Of a stretch of 26,003 nt of DNA, positions 1-7,169 are shown piece by piece. This stretch comes from JANMAT01 sp031359995. Lineage in GTDB: Bacteria; Actinomycetota; Acidimicrobiia; Acidimicrobiales; Ilumatobacteraceae. The DNA lies in NCBI GenBank assembly GCA_031359995.1, contig JANMAT010000194.1, positions 1 through 26,003 on the forward strand, given 5' to 3'. The translations under genes were made by a program, and so were the position numbers. The notes beneath the pieces were generated by a model that worked only from the letters and a program-made list of their open reading frames with translations, made no database searches and was not told the origin of the DNA. How positions within the stretch are numbered: position 1 is the stretch's first letter; the number at the start of each line of letters is the position of its first letter.

Positions 1-42
1 AACGCCAGCTGACCGACCTCGTCCGCACTTCGGAGGAGGACC

Positions 43-993
43 GTGTCAGACATCGTCGACCTCGTAGGCGCCGCGAGCGAGCGCATCTTCTCGGCGATGG
101 GGACGCACGCGCACGTGCTCGTGGTCGGCGGTGCCCCCGAGCTGCTCGAGCGGGCGGTCGAACGCGTCGCCGACCTCGAGCGGCGGTGGAGCCGGTTCTT
201 GCCGGCCAGCGACATCAGCCGGCTCAACGCCGCCGCGGGCGGCACGGTCGCCGTAAGCCCGGAGACCTACCTGCTCGTGAGCCGCTCCGTCGAGGCGTGC
301 CGCCTCACGGACGGCCTGTACGACCCCACGGTGCTGGCCGCGCTGGTCGCGGCCGGCTACGACCGGTCGTTCACCGACCCTGCATGCGCGGTGCACCGCG
401 TTTCCGACGCGCCGCCCGCGGGCGCGCCGTCGCCCGGCGCCGCCGGCATCGAGCTCGAGCCGACGTTGCGCACCGTGCGGCTACCGGTTGGCGTTGCGAT
501 CGATCCCGGTGGCATCGGCAAAGGGCTCGCCGCCGATCTCGTGGTGGCCGAGCTGATGGCGTCGGGCGCTGCGGGCGCGTGCGTGAACCTGGGCGGCGAC
601 GTGCGCGTGGCCGGCCACGCGCCCACCGATCTCGGGTGGCAGCTCGGGGTGCAGGACCCCGTGCGGCCCGGCTCCGTGGTGCCCGTGCGCCTGCGCGACG
701 AGGCGGTGGTGACGTCCACCCGGCAGCTGCGCCGCTGGCAGCGGGCCGGGAAGCCCTTCCACCACCTGATCGACCCCCAGACGGGTCGCCCGGCGACCAC
801 GGCGATGCACACCGTGACGATCGTGGCGGGCCAGGCGTGGTGGGCCGAAGTGCTGGCCAAGGTGGCCCTGGTGGCCCCGGTGCCCCACGCCCTGCGGCTC
901 CTGCACCGCGCCGGCGTGGCCGCGCTGCTGGCCGACGACGAAGGCCGTGCGCTCGAGCTCGGCGACTGGTCCGGGCGGGTGCTCCCGTCGTGA
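43..993 (+). CDS. apbE: FAD:protein FMN transferase (ApbE family)
   Basis: Members of this family move FMN from FAD onto a threonine of target flavoproteins, usually outside the membrane, in a Mg2+-dependent reaction. The 316-residue protein has the family landmarks in order: an N-terminal AMGTHAHV segment (about residues 18-25), a D-P-G-G-I-G-K-G motif near residue 153, V-N-L-G-G-D near residue 182, and the C-terminal H-L-I-D-P-Q-T-G-R-P motif near residue 245. The length is normal. The GTG start is supported by a purine-rich GGAGGA just upstream. No Sec signal or lipobox is visible, unlike many ApbE proteins. The flavinylation target is not in the window; the preceding gene may end at the TGA at 10-12. 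It is convergent with the ammonium channel gene. Family call firm, target unknown. Confidence 0.93.
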   Translation: MSDIVDLVGAASERIFSAMGTHAHVLVVGGAPELLERAVERVADLERRWSRFLPASDISRLNAAAGGTVAVSPETYLLVSRSVEACRLTDGLYDPTVLAALVAAGYDRSFTDPACAVHRVSDAPPAGAPSPGAAGIELEPTLRTVRLPVGVAIDPGGIGKGLAADLVVAELMASGAAGACVNLGGDVRVAGHAPTDLGWQLGVQDPVRPGSVVPVRLRDEAVVTSTRQLRRWQRAGKPFHHLIDPQTGRPATTAMHTVTIVAGQAWWAEVLAKVALVAPVPHALRLLHRAGVAALLADDEGRALELGDWSGRVLPS

Positions 994-1033
994 TCGGCCG
1001 CAGTGGCGCCCTCCTCGCTGCCGCGGCTGATCA
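991..1033. terminator. Bidirectional hairpin between apbE and amt
   Basis: Outer arms TGATC (991-995) and GATCA (1029-1033) pair, then GGCCGC pairs with GCGGC-type bases further in, giving about a dozen pairs with one G-T wobble and one mismatch around a GC-rich loop. It lies in the 49-bp gap between two convergent genes and begins on the apbE stop codon. There is no T-run, as is common in high-GC actinobacteria. Termination function is inferred. Confidence 0.55.
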
Positions 1034-1042
1034 CCGGGACGT

Positions 1043-2269
1043 TCACATGCTGTAGGCCGACTCGGCGTGCTGCGTCTGGTCGAGGCCGACGAGCTCGTGT
1101 TCCTCGGTGACCCGTAGCCCCATCGTGCGGTCCAGGATCAGGCCGAGCCCGTACGACACCACGAACGAGAAGCTGAAGGTCGCCACGACCACCACGGTCT
1201 GCTTGCCGAGCAGCGCGGCGCCGCCGCCGAAGAACAGCCCGTCGCCGCCGGCGCGGTTGATCGAGCGGTCGGCGAACAGGCCGAGCAGCACCGAGCCGAG
1301 GACGCCGCCCACCAGGTGCACGGCCACCACGTCGAGGCTGTCGTCGAAGCCGAAGCGGAACTTGAGCCGCAGCGCGAGGAAGCAGACGACGCCGGCGGCG
1401 AAACCGATGAGCAGCGGCGCCACGCCGCCCACGTATCCGGCGCACGGCGTGATGGCGACCAGACCGGCGACCGCGCCCGAGCAGGCCCCGAGCGTGGTGG
1501 CGTGGCCCGAGCGCCACTTCTCGACCACGAGCCAGCCGAGCATGGCCGCCGCCGCGGCCAGGTGGGTGTTCATGAACGCCTGGCTGGCCAGGCCGTCGGC
1601 GGCCAGAGCCGAACCGGCGTTGAAGCCGAACCAGCCGAACCACAAGATGCCGGTGCCGAGCACGGTGAAGGGAAGGTTGTGGGGCGGCATGGCGTCGTGC
1701 GGCCAGCCGCGCCGCTTGCCCAGCAGCAGCACCAACGCCAGCGCGGCGGCGCCGGCGTTGATGTGCACGACGGTGCCACCGGCGAAGTCGAGGGCGCCCC
1801 ACTTGAACGCCCAGCCGTTGGGGCTGAACACCCAGTGGGCGACCGTCGAGTACACGAGCACGCTCCACACGCTGATGAACACCGCGTAGGTGCCGAACTT
1901 GAGCCGGTCGGCGGTGGCGCCGGTGATGAGCGCCGGCGTGATCACGGCGAACATCATCTGGTACGCCACGAACGCCAGCGCGGGCACGGTCAATGCGAGG
2001 CCGGGGACGGTCGACTGGGCCCGGCCCAGCCCGGTGAGGAACGAGAGGTCGAGACCGCCGACGAAGCGGTTGCCACCGCTGAAGGCGAGCGAGAAGCCCA
2101 CGATGGCCCACACGACGCTGATGACGCCCATGGCGAACACGTTCTGCATGAGCATGCCCAGCACGTGCTTGCCCCGCACCATGCCGCCGTAGAAGAACGC
2201 CAGCCCGGGCGTCATGAAGGCGACGAGCGCGGCCGATGCCAGCACCCACGCGGTGTTCCCCGTATCCAT
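1043..2269 (-). CDS. amt: Ammonium transporter (Amt family)
   Basis: Amt proteins are trimeric 11-helix membrane channels that pass NH3/NH4+ into the cell. The 408-residue sequence is hydrophobic throughout and has the signature TPGLAFFYGG near residue 20, Asp161 of the ammonium-binding vestibule (DFAGGTVVH), the twin pore histidines H169 (VVHINAG) and H318 (AVHLVGG), and a phenylalanine at the F107 gate position. The C-terminus is a cytoplasmic tail ending near ESAYSM. The ATG at 2269 follows a GGGGGTC-type ribosome site. The usual partner glnK (PII) is not adjacent: the next gene downstream is apbE in the opposite orientation. Upstream it is divergent from an acyl-CoA dehydrogenase. Regulation by nitrogen status is expected from the family, but I see no GlnR box. 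Confidence 0.95.
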   Translation of the reverse strand: MDTGNTAWVLASAALVAFMTPGLAFFYGGMVRGKHVLGMLMQNVFAMGVISVVWAIVGFSLAFSGGNRFVGGLDLSFLTGLGRAQSTVPGLALTVPALAFVAYQMMFAVITPALITGATADRLKFGTYAVFISVWSVLVYSTVAHWVFSPNGWAFKWGALDFAGGTVVHINAGAAALALVLLLGKRRGWPHDAMPPHNLPFTVLGTGILWFGWFGFNAGSALAADGLASQAFMNTHLAAAAAMLGWLVVEKWRSGHATTLGACSGAVAGLVAITPCAGYVGGVAPLLIGFAAGVVCFLALRLKFRFGFDDSLDVVAVHLVGGVLGSVLLGLFADRSINRAGGDGLFFGGGAALLGKQTVVVVATFSFSFVVSYGLGLILDRTMGLRVTEEHELVGLDQTQHAESAYSM

Positions 2270-2375
2270 CGCTGAACGACCCCCGTCAGAGCAGTGTGAG
2301 ACGGAGGAAAGCTAAGCAACAGACATTGCCGTGGTGTTTCCGGCATGTGAACGGGCCTGCGGCGCGCCACCGCCT

Positions 2376-2389
2376 CGCGACCGGTCGCG
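2376..2389. promoter_or_regulatory. 14-bp perfect palindrome CGCGACCGGTCGCG
   Basis: The sequence reads identically on both strands. It lies 43 bp upstream of the acyl-CoA dehydrogenase start and 6 bp from a second palindrome. Such sites upstream of fatty-acid genes are often TetR-type operators, but no regulator is nearby, so function is inferred. Confidence 0.4.
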
Positions 2390-2395
2390 GTCCGA

Positions 2396-2413
2396 CTTGA
2401 CCCTCGGGTCAAG
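2396..2413. promoter_or_regulatory. Operator candidate CTTGACCC-TC-GGGTCAAG
   Basis: Perfect 8-bp arms are separated by 2 bp, centred about 29 bp upstream of the ATG at 2433. The left arm contains TTGACC, which could double as a -35 element, although no -10 follows at the right distance. The geometry fits a dimeric repressor site. Confidence 0.5.
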
Positions 2414-2432
2414 CGGCGGCCACCATGCGGAG

Positions 2433-3668
2433 ATGGACCTTGCGTACACCCCCGACGCCGAGTCGTTCCGCTCCGAGATCCGCGCCTGGCTCACCGAGAA
2501 CCTGCCCCAGGGATGGTTCGACGAGGGCTTCGAGATGACGCCCGACGACCGGGCCCGGTTCAACGCCGGGTGGCCCACGAAGCTCCACGCCGGCGGCTGG
2601 ATCTGCGCGACCTGGCCCACCGAGTACGGCGGCAAGGGCCTCACCGTGATGCAGGGCGTCGTGCTGGCCGAGGAGTTCGCCCGCGCCCGGGCGCCCATGC
2701 GGGCCGACTTCTTCGGCGACACCCTCGTCGGGCCGACGATCCTGCAGTGGGGCACCGAGCATCAGAAGCAGCAGTTCCTGCCCAAGATCCTGCGGGGCGA
2801 GACGCGTTGGTGCCAGGGGTTCAGCGAGCCCGATTCGGGCTCCGATCTGGCCAGCCTGAAGGCCGGCGCCGTGCTCGACGGTGACGAGTGGGTCATCAAC
2901 GGTCAGAAGGTGTGGACCACCCAGGCCCAGCACGCCGACTACGTCTTCCTGCTGGCCCGCACCGATCCCGACGCCACCAAGCACAAGGGCATGTCGTACC
3001 TGCTCGTGCCCATGCGCCAGCCCGGCGTCGAGGTGCGGCCCATCATCCAGCCGGACGGCACCGCCGAGTTCAACGAGGTGTTCTTCGACAACGCCCGCTG
3101 CCCGAAGGACAACGTGGTCGGTGGGCTCAACAACGGTTGGGTCGTGGCCAACACCACACTGGCCCACGAGCGCGGCATGTCGGCCACCACCGGCTACCGG
3201 CGCTTCGAGGACGAGTACAAGCTCATGCGGGCCGCCGCCGAACGCAACGGCGCCATCGCCGATCCGGTGATCCGCCAGCGCCTCGTGCGCTTCTACTCCA
3301 AGGTGCAGATCATCCGCATCAACGGCCTGCGCGCCCTCACCGCCACCCTGCAGAAGAAGAAGGACCCGGGCGTGGCCGCGCTGGGCGCCATCAACAAGAT
3401 GTTCTGGTCCGAGATGCACCGTGACGCGATGGAGCTCGCCCTCGACATCAACGGTGCCGACGCCATGTTGATCGACACCGGTTCGGTGACGGGCGCGTGG
3501 CCGGCGACGGCCCGCCTGCAGCGGCGCGACCGCTACCCGGTGAGTCCGATGATGTCGGCGTTCTTCTTTTCCCGCTCGGAGACCATCTGGGGCGGCACGG
3601 CCGAGATCCAGCGCAACATCGTGGGCGAGCGGGCGCTGGGCCTGCCCAGGGAGCCCCGCACCGACTGA
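2433..3668 (+). CDS. Acyl-CoA dehydrogenase
   Basis: This is an FAD-dependent alpha,beta-desaturase of acyl-CoA thioesters. The open frame reaches up to 2331, but homology-like sequence starts at MDLAYTPDAESFRSE, so I place the start at ATG 2433, giving 411 residues. Visible landmarks are the FAD/substrate loop GFSEPDSGSDLAS near residue 130, the core INGQKVWTT, and the C-terminal arginine-bearing GGTAEIQRNIVGERALGLP. At the place where medium-chain enzymes have the catalytic glutamate (EGT), this one has Gly-Gly-Thr. That is usual in a large actinobacterial FadE group, so another residue or a partner subunit may act as base. It stands alone as a gene, with palindromes upstream. Substrate unknown; its WPxxARLQRRDRYP-type region is consistent with a sterol or branched acyl-CoA group, but that is a guess. 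Confidence 0.92.
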   Translation: MDLAYTPDAESFRSEIRAWLTENLPQGWFDEGFEMTPDDRARFNAGWPTKLHAGGWICATWPTEYGGKGLTVMQGVVLAEEFARARAPMRADFFGDTLVGPTILQWGTEHQKQQFLPKILRGETRWCQGFSEPDSGSDLASLKAGAVLDGDEWVINGQKVWTTQAQHADYVFLLARTDPDATKHKGMSYLLVPMRQPGVEVRPIIQPDGTAEFNEVFFDNARCPKDNVVGGLNNGWVVANTTLAHERGMSATTGYRRFEDEYKLMRAAAERNGAIADPVIRQRLVRFYSKVQIIRINGLRALTATLQKKKDPGVAALGAINKMFWSEMHRDAMELALDINGADAMLIDTGSVTGAWPATARLQRRDRYPVSPMMSAFFFSRSETIWGGTAEIQRNIVGERALGLPREPRTD

Positions 3669-3790
3669 GGAGTCACCGTGCGTGGTCGCACGGGCATCGC
3701 GCGCCGCGTGGTGGGCGCAGTCGGCTCCAGGTCCCTGCAGGATCTCCCATCCTCAACTGAAGCAGTACCGATCGGGGCCGCCAGGCCCCG
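3669..3790. other. Intergenic stretch with GC hairpin
   Basis: This 122-bp gap has no recognisable gene. At 3773-3790 it holds CGGGGCC and GGCCCCG arms around the tetraloop GCCA (7-bp stem), a possible terminator for the upstream dehydrogenase, lacking a T-run. The hairpin abuts the first codon of the following broken gene. Confidence 0.4.
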
Positions 3791-4442
3791 GTGCGACGCA
3801 GGACGGGCATGACCATCACGGAGCGACCACCCGCGCCGCCGGCCGCCGTCGGGCTTCCCCGCCACATGCCGGCGCTCGACGGACTCCGCGGTCTCGGCCT
3901 GGTCGCCGTGTTCCTGGCCCACCTCGTCGAGTACCGCGGCCTGTCCGACTCGGCCCTCGACAACGCCGTGCTGAAGATCTTGCTCCGCGGTGGCTACGCC
4001 GTGCCCGCGGTCTTCACCGTGTCGGGCTTCGCCGCGCCGTCCGTCTTCGCCAGCCTCTCGGTGTGGTCGGCGCTGCTGCCGTTCACCGCCAACGTCATGT
4101 GGGCGCGGCGGGTCTACGATCGTGGCCGTCGGGTTCGTCCGCCTCGTGCCCCTGGGGATCCACGCCGACCCCCACAGCCGCGTGAGTCGGGTCGTGTGCT
4201 GGAAGCCGGCCGTCCGGGCCGGCCTGATCAGCTACGCGTTCTACGTGTTCCACCAGCCGCTGCTCTTCCTGATCGTGCGGGCCTGGCACCTTGACGCCCA
4301 GGACTTCCCGGCCGTCGCCGGGTCCCACCTGATCGGCCTGCTGGTGGTGGGCAACGTCGTCGGCGGGATCACCGCGGTGCTGTCCGTGGCCAGTGGGCGC
4401 CTGTTCGAGCCGCCGATCCTGAAGTTGGAGTCCCGGTTCTGA
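3791..4442 (+). pseudogene. Acyltransferase-3 (OafA/YrhL-like) remnant with lost centre
   Basis: The first part (frame from 3791 or ATG 3809) contains HMPALDGLRGLGLVAVFLAH, the hallmark first helix of membrane acyltransferases that O-acylate surface glycans, then AVPAVFTVSGF, matching the second helix of the family. Around 4110-4130 the recognisable sequence switches to another frame, which gives RAGLISYAFYVFHQPLLF and two more hydrophobic helices ending at 4442. Together about 215 codons remain of a family that normally has about 370-400. The middle is therefore missing and the two ends are out of frame. The gene is almost certainly dead. The protein N-terminal to the join could still be made (to a stop at 4294), but with a nonsense tail. 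Confidence 0.82.
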
Positions 4443-4443
4443 C

Positions 4444-4474
4444 GATCGGGCGTCACCGATCCGACCCGGGTCGG
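4444..4474. promoter_or_regulatory. Hairpin plus 14-bp palindrome upstream of the ABC operon
   Basis: GATCGG (4444-4449) pairs with CCGATC (4456-4461), and this runs directly into the perfect palindrome CCGACCCGGGTCGG (4461-4474), which ends 8 bp before the ATG at 4483. The first could terminate the upstream remnant; the second could be a repressor site or occlude translation. Both roles are inferred. Confidence 0.4.
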
Positions 4475-4482
4475 GTGGTCCG

Positions 4483-5331
4483 ATGTCATTTCCCCTCGTT
4501 CCGGCGCTAGACAGACCCATCGTGGAAACGTCGCGCCCGTTGTCGAGCCCGCCGGCCGCGCCCGGGGGCCCGGCCGCGGTCGAGCTGGCCGGCCTGCGCA
4601 AGCGGTTCGGCGACAAGGTCGCGGTGGACGATCTGTGGCTCACGGTGCCCGCGGGCAGCTTCTTCGGACTCGTCGGTCCCAACGGTGCCGGCAAGACGAC
4701 CACGCTGCGCATGCTCACCGGCCTCCTGCGGCCCGACACCGGGCTGGTGCGGGTGGCCGGCGTCGACGTGTGGCCCGACCCGACCATGGCCAAGGTCCGC
4801 CTCGGGCTCGTGCCCGACGGGCTCACGGTGTTCGAGCGGCTCACCGGGGCCGAGATGCTCGTGTACGCCGGGCTGCTGCGCGGCCTCGACGAGGCCGAGG
4901 CCCGCTCGCGCAGCACCACCCTGCTCGAGGCGCTCGGCCTGAGCGCCGACGCCGACGAGCTCATCGTCGACTACTCCCACGGCATGCGCAAGAAGGTGGT
5001 GCTGGCCTCTGCCCTCATCCACCGGCCCGACGTGCTCGTGCTCGACGAGCCTTTCGAAGGCATCGACCCGGTGTCGTCGGCGGCCATCCGCGAGGTGCTG
5101 CAGCGCTACCGCAGCGCGGGCGGCACCGTGCTGTTCTCCAGCCACGTGATGGAGGTGGTCGAGCGCCTGTGCGACCACGTGGCCATCATCGCCGGCGGGC
5201 GCATCCTGGCGGCCGGGCCGCTCGACGGGTTGCCGTCGGGGCACCACCTGGAAGAGGTCTTCCTGCACGTGGTGGGCGGCCGACCGGTCACGGGCACCGA
5301 TCTGTCCTGGCTCGACCGCCGGAGCGGGTGA
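4483..5331 (+). CDS. ABC transporter ATP-binding protein
   Basis: This cytoplasmic ATPase drives the membrane protein encoded next. In 282 residues it has the Walker A motif GPNGAGKTT (65-73), a DrrA/CcmA-type region VPDGLTVFERLTG in place of the usual Q-loop glutamine, the degenerate signature YSHGMRKKV (164-172), Walker B VLVLDEP (184-190) with the catalytic Glu189, and the switch histidine in FSSHVMEV. The first 30 or so residues are proline-rich and poorly conserved. A GTG at 4522 (residue 14) is a possible alternative start. It overlaps the permease start by 4 bp (GTGA), so the two are translationally coupled. Export is likely for this subfamily; the substrate is unknown. Confidence 0.93.
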   Translation: MSFPLVPALDRPIVETSRPLSSPPAAPGGPAAVELAGLRKRFGDKVAVDDLWLTVPAGSFFGLVGPNGAGKTTTLRMLTGLLRPDTGLVRVAGVDVWPDPTMAKVRLGLVPDGLTVFERLTGAEMLVYAGLLRGLDEAEARSRSTTLLEALGLSADADELIVDYSHGMRKKVVLASALIHRPDVLVLDEPFEGIDPVSSAAIREVLQRYRSAGGTVLFSSHVMEVVERLCDHVAIIAGGRILAAGPLDGLPSGHHLEEVFLHVVGGRPVTGTDLSWLDRRSG

Positions 5332-6968
5332 CCGTGGCCCTCGGCGCGGCGTCGGTGCCGGGCCGCCTGTCGGTGCCGGCCACGGCGCGGGTGTTCGCCC
5401 GCTTGAAGGTGCGCCTGGTGCGCAACGAGTGGCGGCGCGGACCGTCGGCCCGACTCGGCCTGGTGCTGTCGTGGATCGGCGCGGTGCTGATCGGCGCGGC
5501 CGTCGGGGTGCTCGCCGCCACGGTCGACGTGAGCCGACCCGCCGTGCTGCGGGGCTACACGCTCTTCGCCGCCGTCGGTGGGTTGGCCTGCGTGATCGGA
5601 CCGATCATGATCGCCGGCGTCTCCGAGGTCATCGGTCCCGACCACCTGCGGCCCTACCCGCTGAGCCGCACGCAGCAGGTCGTGGGCCTGCTCACGTCCG
5701 CGCTGATCGGCCCGGTGCCGTTGGCCGGTGCGCTGGCGTTGCTCGGCGCGGTCGCCGGCATCGCCCGGGCCACCGGTTCGGTGGTGTCGACCGCGGTCGC
5801 CGGTGGCGCGGCATCCACGTACCTGCTCGGCGCCCTCGCCGCCTCACGGTTGCCCAGCGTGCTGCTGGCCCGCGTGCTCAACTCCCGCCGGGGTCGTGAC
5901 GCCGCGCTCGTGCTCGCCTCGCTGCTCGGCATCGGCATCTACGGCATCCAGTTCGTGGTGCGGGCGGCCGACAAGCTCACCGACGCCACCGCCGACCGGA
6001 TGGTGTCGGTGCTGCGGTGGCTGCCACCCGGTGCCCTCGGGCGGGCCGCGTCGCTCGCCGCGCTCGGCCAGGACCGTCTCGCCGTGCGCTGGCTGGGTGT
6101 CGGCCTCGCCGGCCTCGCCGCCGTGCTCGTGACGTGGGCGGTGGCGCTGCGCCGCATGGTCGGTACGGTGCCGACCGCGTCCACCAGTCGGCGGGCCCTC
6201 ACCGACGAGGCGTTGTTCGACGGGTTCTCGGCCGCGCTGCCCCGCACGTCGATCGGGGCGGTCGCGGCGCGCGATCTGCGGTATCAGATCCGCGATCCCC
6301 GCCGTCGCGTGCAGGCGGTGACCGCGCTGCTCATGGGGCTCGTGTGGCCCATCGTCAACAACCTGCACAGCGGGCAGGGCAAGGCCCGCACCGTGCTGTT
6401 CGCCACCGCGGCGTGCTGGCTGGTGGTGTTCGGGGCGACGAACCAGTTCGGCCTCGACGGCCGCGCCGCGTGGTTCGACCTGTCGTCCACCACGGCGCCG
6501 CGTCGGCTGTTCATCGGGCGCAACCTCGCGCTGTTCGTGCCCGGCTTCAGCGCGGCGGCCGTGGCCTGCCTCGTGCTCGGGGGCATCACGGGCGGGTGGG
6601 CCTACGTGCCGGCGGCCATGGCCGTGTCGGCCGCCGGCATGGTGGCGGGCCTGGGCGGTGCCAACCTGGCATCGGTGGTGGCCCCGCTGCCGGTGCCCGA
6701 GGGGTCGAACCCGCTGAAGGCGGGCAACACCGGCCAGGGGTGCGTGTCGGGTCTGCTGTACGCGCTGGCGCTGGTGCTGCTCACCGGTCTGCTGGCGCCG
6801 CTGGTGGTCGGCGTGGCCGTGTTCCGCCGCTCGCCGTTGGCGTGCCTCGCGGTCGGGCTGGTCGGCGTGCCCTACGCCGCCGTTGCGTGGTGGGGCCTCA
6901 CGTCGTGGGCCGCCCGCCTGCTCGGCCGGCGCACCCCCGAGATCCTGCGCGCCGTCGACCCCCGCTGA
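5328..6968 (+). CDS. ABC transporter permease, two-domain membrane protein
   Basis: The open frame extends upstream into the ATPase gene, but the real start is most likely the GTG at 5328 that overlaps the ATPase stop; this yields 546 residues. The protein is strongly hydrophobic, with about 11-13 predicted membrane segments in two halves. They are separated by a soluble stretch around residues 270-320 (DEALFDGFSAALPRTSIGAV) that ends in a conserved-looking AARDLRYQIRDPRRR amphipathic segment, typical of ABC-2 export permeases just before a transmembrane bundle. The C-terminus is PEILRAVDPR. No known substrate motif is visible. Its tight coupling to the ATPase makes it the membrane half of the same exporter. 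Function beyond that is not recognisable. Confidence 0.85.
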   Translation: MTVALGAASVPGRLSVPATARVFARLKVRLVRNEWRRGPSARLGLVLSWIGAVLIGAAVGVLAATVDVSRPAVLRGYTLFAAVGGLACVIGPIMIAGVSEVIGPDHLRPYPLSRTQQVVGLLTSALIGPVPLAGALALLGAVAGIARATGSVVSTAVAGGAASTYLLGALAASRLPSVLLARVLNSRRGRDAALVLASLLGIGIYGIQFVVRAADKLTDATADRMVSVLRWLPPGALGRAASLAALGQDRLAVRWLGVGLAGLAAVLVTWAVALRRMVGTVPTASTSRRALTDEALFDGFSAALPRTSIGAVAARDLRYQIRDPRRRVQAVTALLMGLVWPIVNNLHSGQGKARTVLFATAACWLVVFGATNQFGLDGRAAWFDLSSTTAPRRLFIGRNLALFVPGFSAAAVACLVLGGITGGWAYVPAAMAVSAAGMVAGLGGANLASVVAPLPVPEGSNPLKAGNTGQGCVSGLLYALALVLLTGLLAPLVVGVAVFRRSPLACLAVGLVGVPYAAVAWWGLTSWAARLLGRRTPEILRAVDPR

Positions 6969-6974
6969 GGCGTC

Positions 6975-6997
6975 CCGGCGCGGCCAGGCCGCCCGGC
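6975..6997 (+). terminator. GC-rich hairpin after the ABC operon
   Basis: GCGGC (6980-6984) and GCCGC (6988-6992) pair across a CAG loop, flanked by CCGG (6975-6978) and CCGG (6994-6997), which also pair. It begins seven bases after the permease stop codon. No T-run is present; termination is inferred. Confidence 0.4.
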
Positions 6998-7005
6998 GCT
7001 CTGGT

Positions 7006-7121
7006 CGCGTTGGGTCGTTGCGGAGCGTCTTGGTGTTCCGGGGTGACCCAGTGCTCCGGGTTGCTTTCGCGTTGGGTCGTTGCGACGCGTCCGGGTGCTC
7101 CGGGGTGACCCAGCGCTCCGG
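7006..7121. repeat. Tandem pair of 54-bp repeats
   Basis: Unit 1 (7006-7059) and unit 2 (7068-7121) both start CGCGTTGGGTCGTTGCG and end in GGGGTGACCCAG followed by a GCTCCGG-type tail, with an 8-bp spacer and only a few differences, mostly in the middle. A GCGCTCTGG just before unit 1 looks like the tail of a further lost unit, which gives a period of 62 bp. Within each unit TGGGTC and GACCCA form the base of a potential stem. It lies in the 201-bp gap between the ABC operon and a lipoprotein gene. No copy is seen elsewhere in the window. Confidence 0.85.
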
Positions 7122-7156
7122 TGAGCGGCGCGCCGACGCCCGCGGTGGCGCTGGCG

Positions 7157-7162
7157 TACGCT
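7157..7162 (+). promoter_or_regulatory. Candidate -10 element TACGCT for a leaderless lipoprotein mRNA
   Basis: TACGCT matches the actinobacterial TANNNT -10 pattern and ends exactly 7 nt before the ATG at 7170, the distance expected if transcription starts at the A of the start codon. There is no strong -35. Confidence 0.35.
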
Positions 7163-7169
7163 CCGGGGC

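Larger units (their letters stand above)
2270..2432. promoter_or_regulatory. Divergent promoter region amt / acyl-CoA dehydrogenase
   Basis: This 163-bp gap separates two divergent genes and must hold both promoters. Its right half carries two back-to-back palindromes, annotated separately. I could not assign convincing -35/-10 pairs for either gene. Confidence 0.5.

Noticed and set aside
186..1055. Long arginine-rich frame opposite or shifted to apbE
   Set aside because: Its composition (runs of R, G, A, P) is that of a GC-rich shadow frame; apbE has all family motifs in its own frame.
357..2249. 630-codon minus-strand frame spanning apbE and amt
   Set aside because: It overlaps the real amt gene out of frame and has no recognisable domain; it is a product of high GC.
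7006..7121. CRISPR array
   Set aside because: Only two units, with 54-bp repeats and an 8-bp spacer; this geometry does not fit CRISPR.
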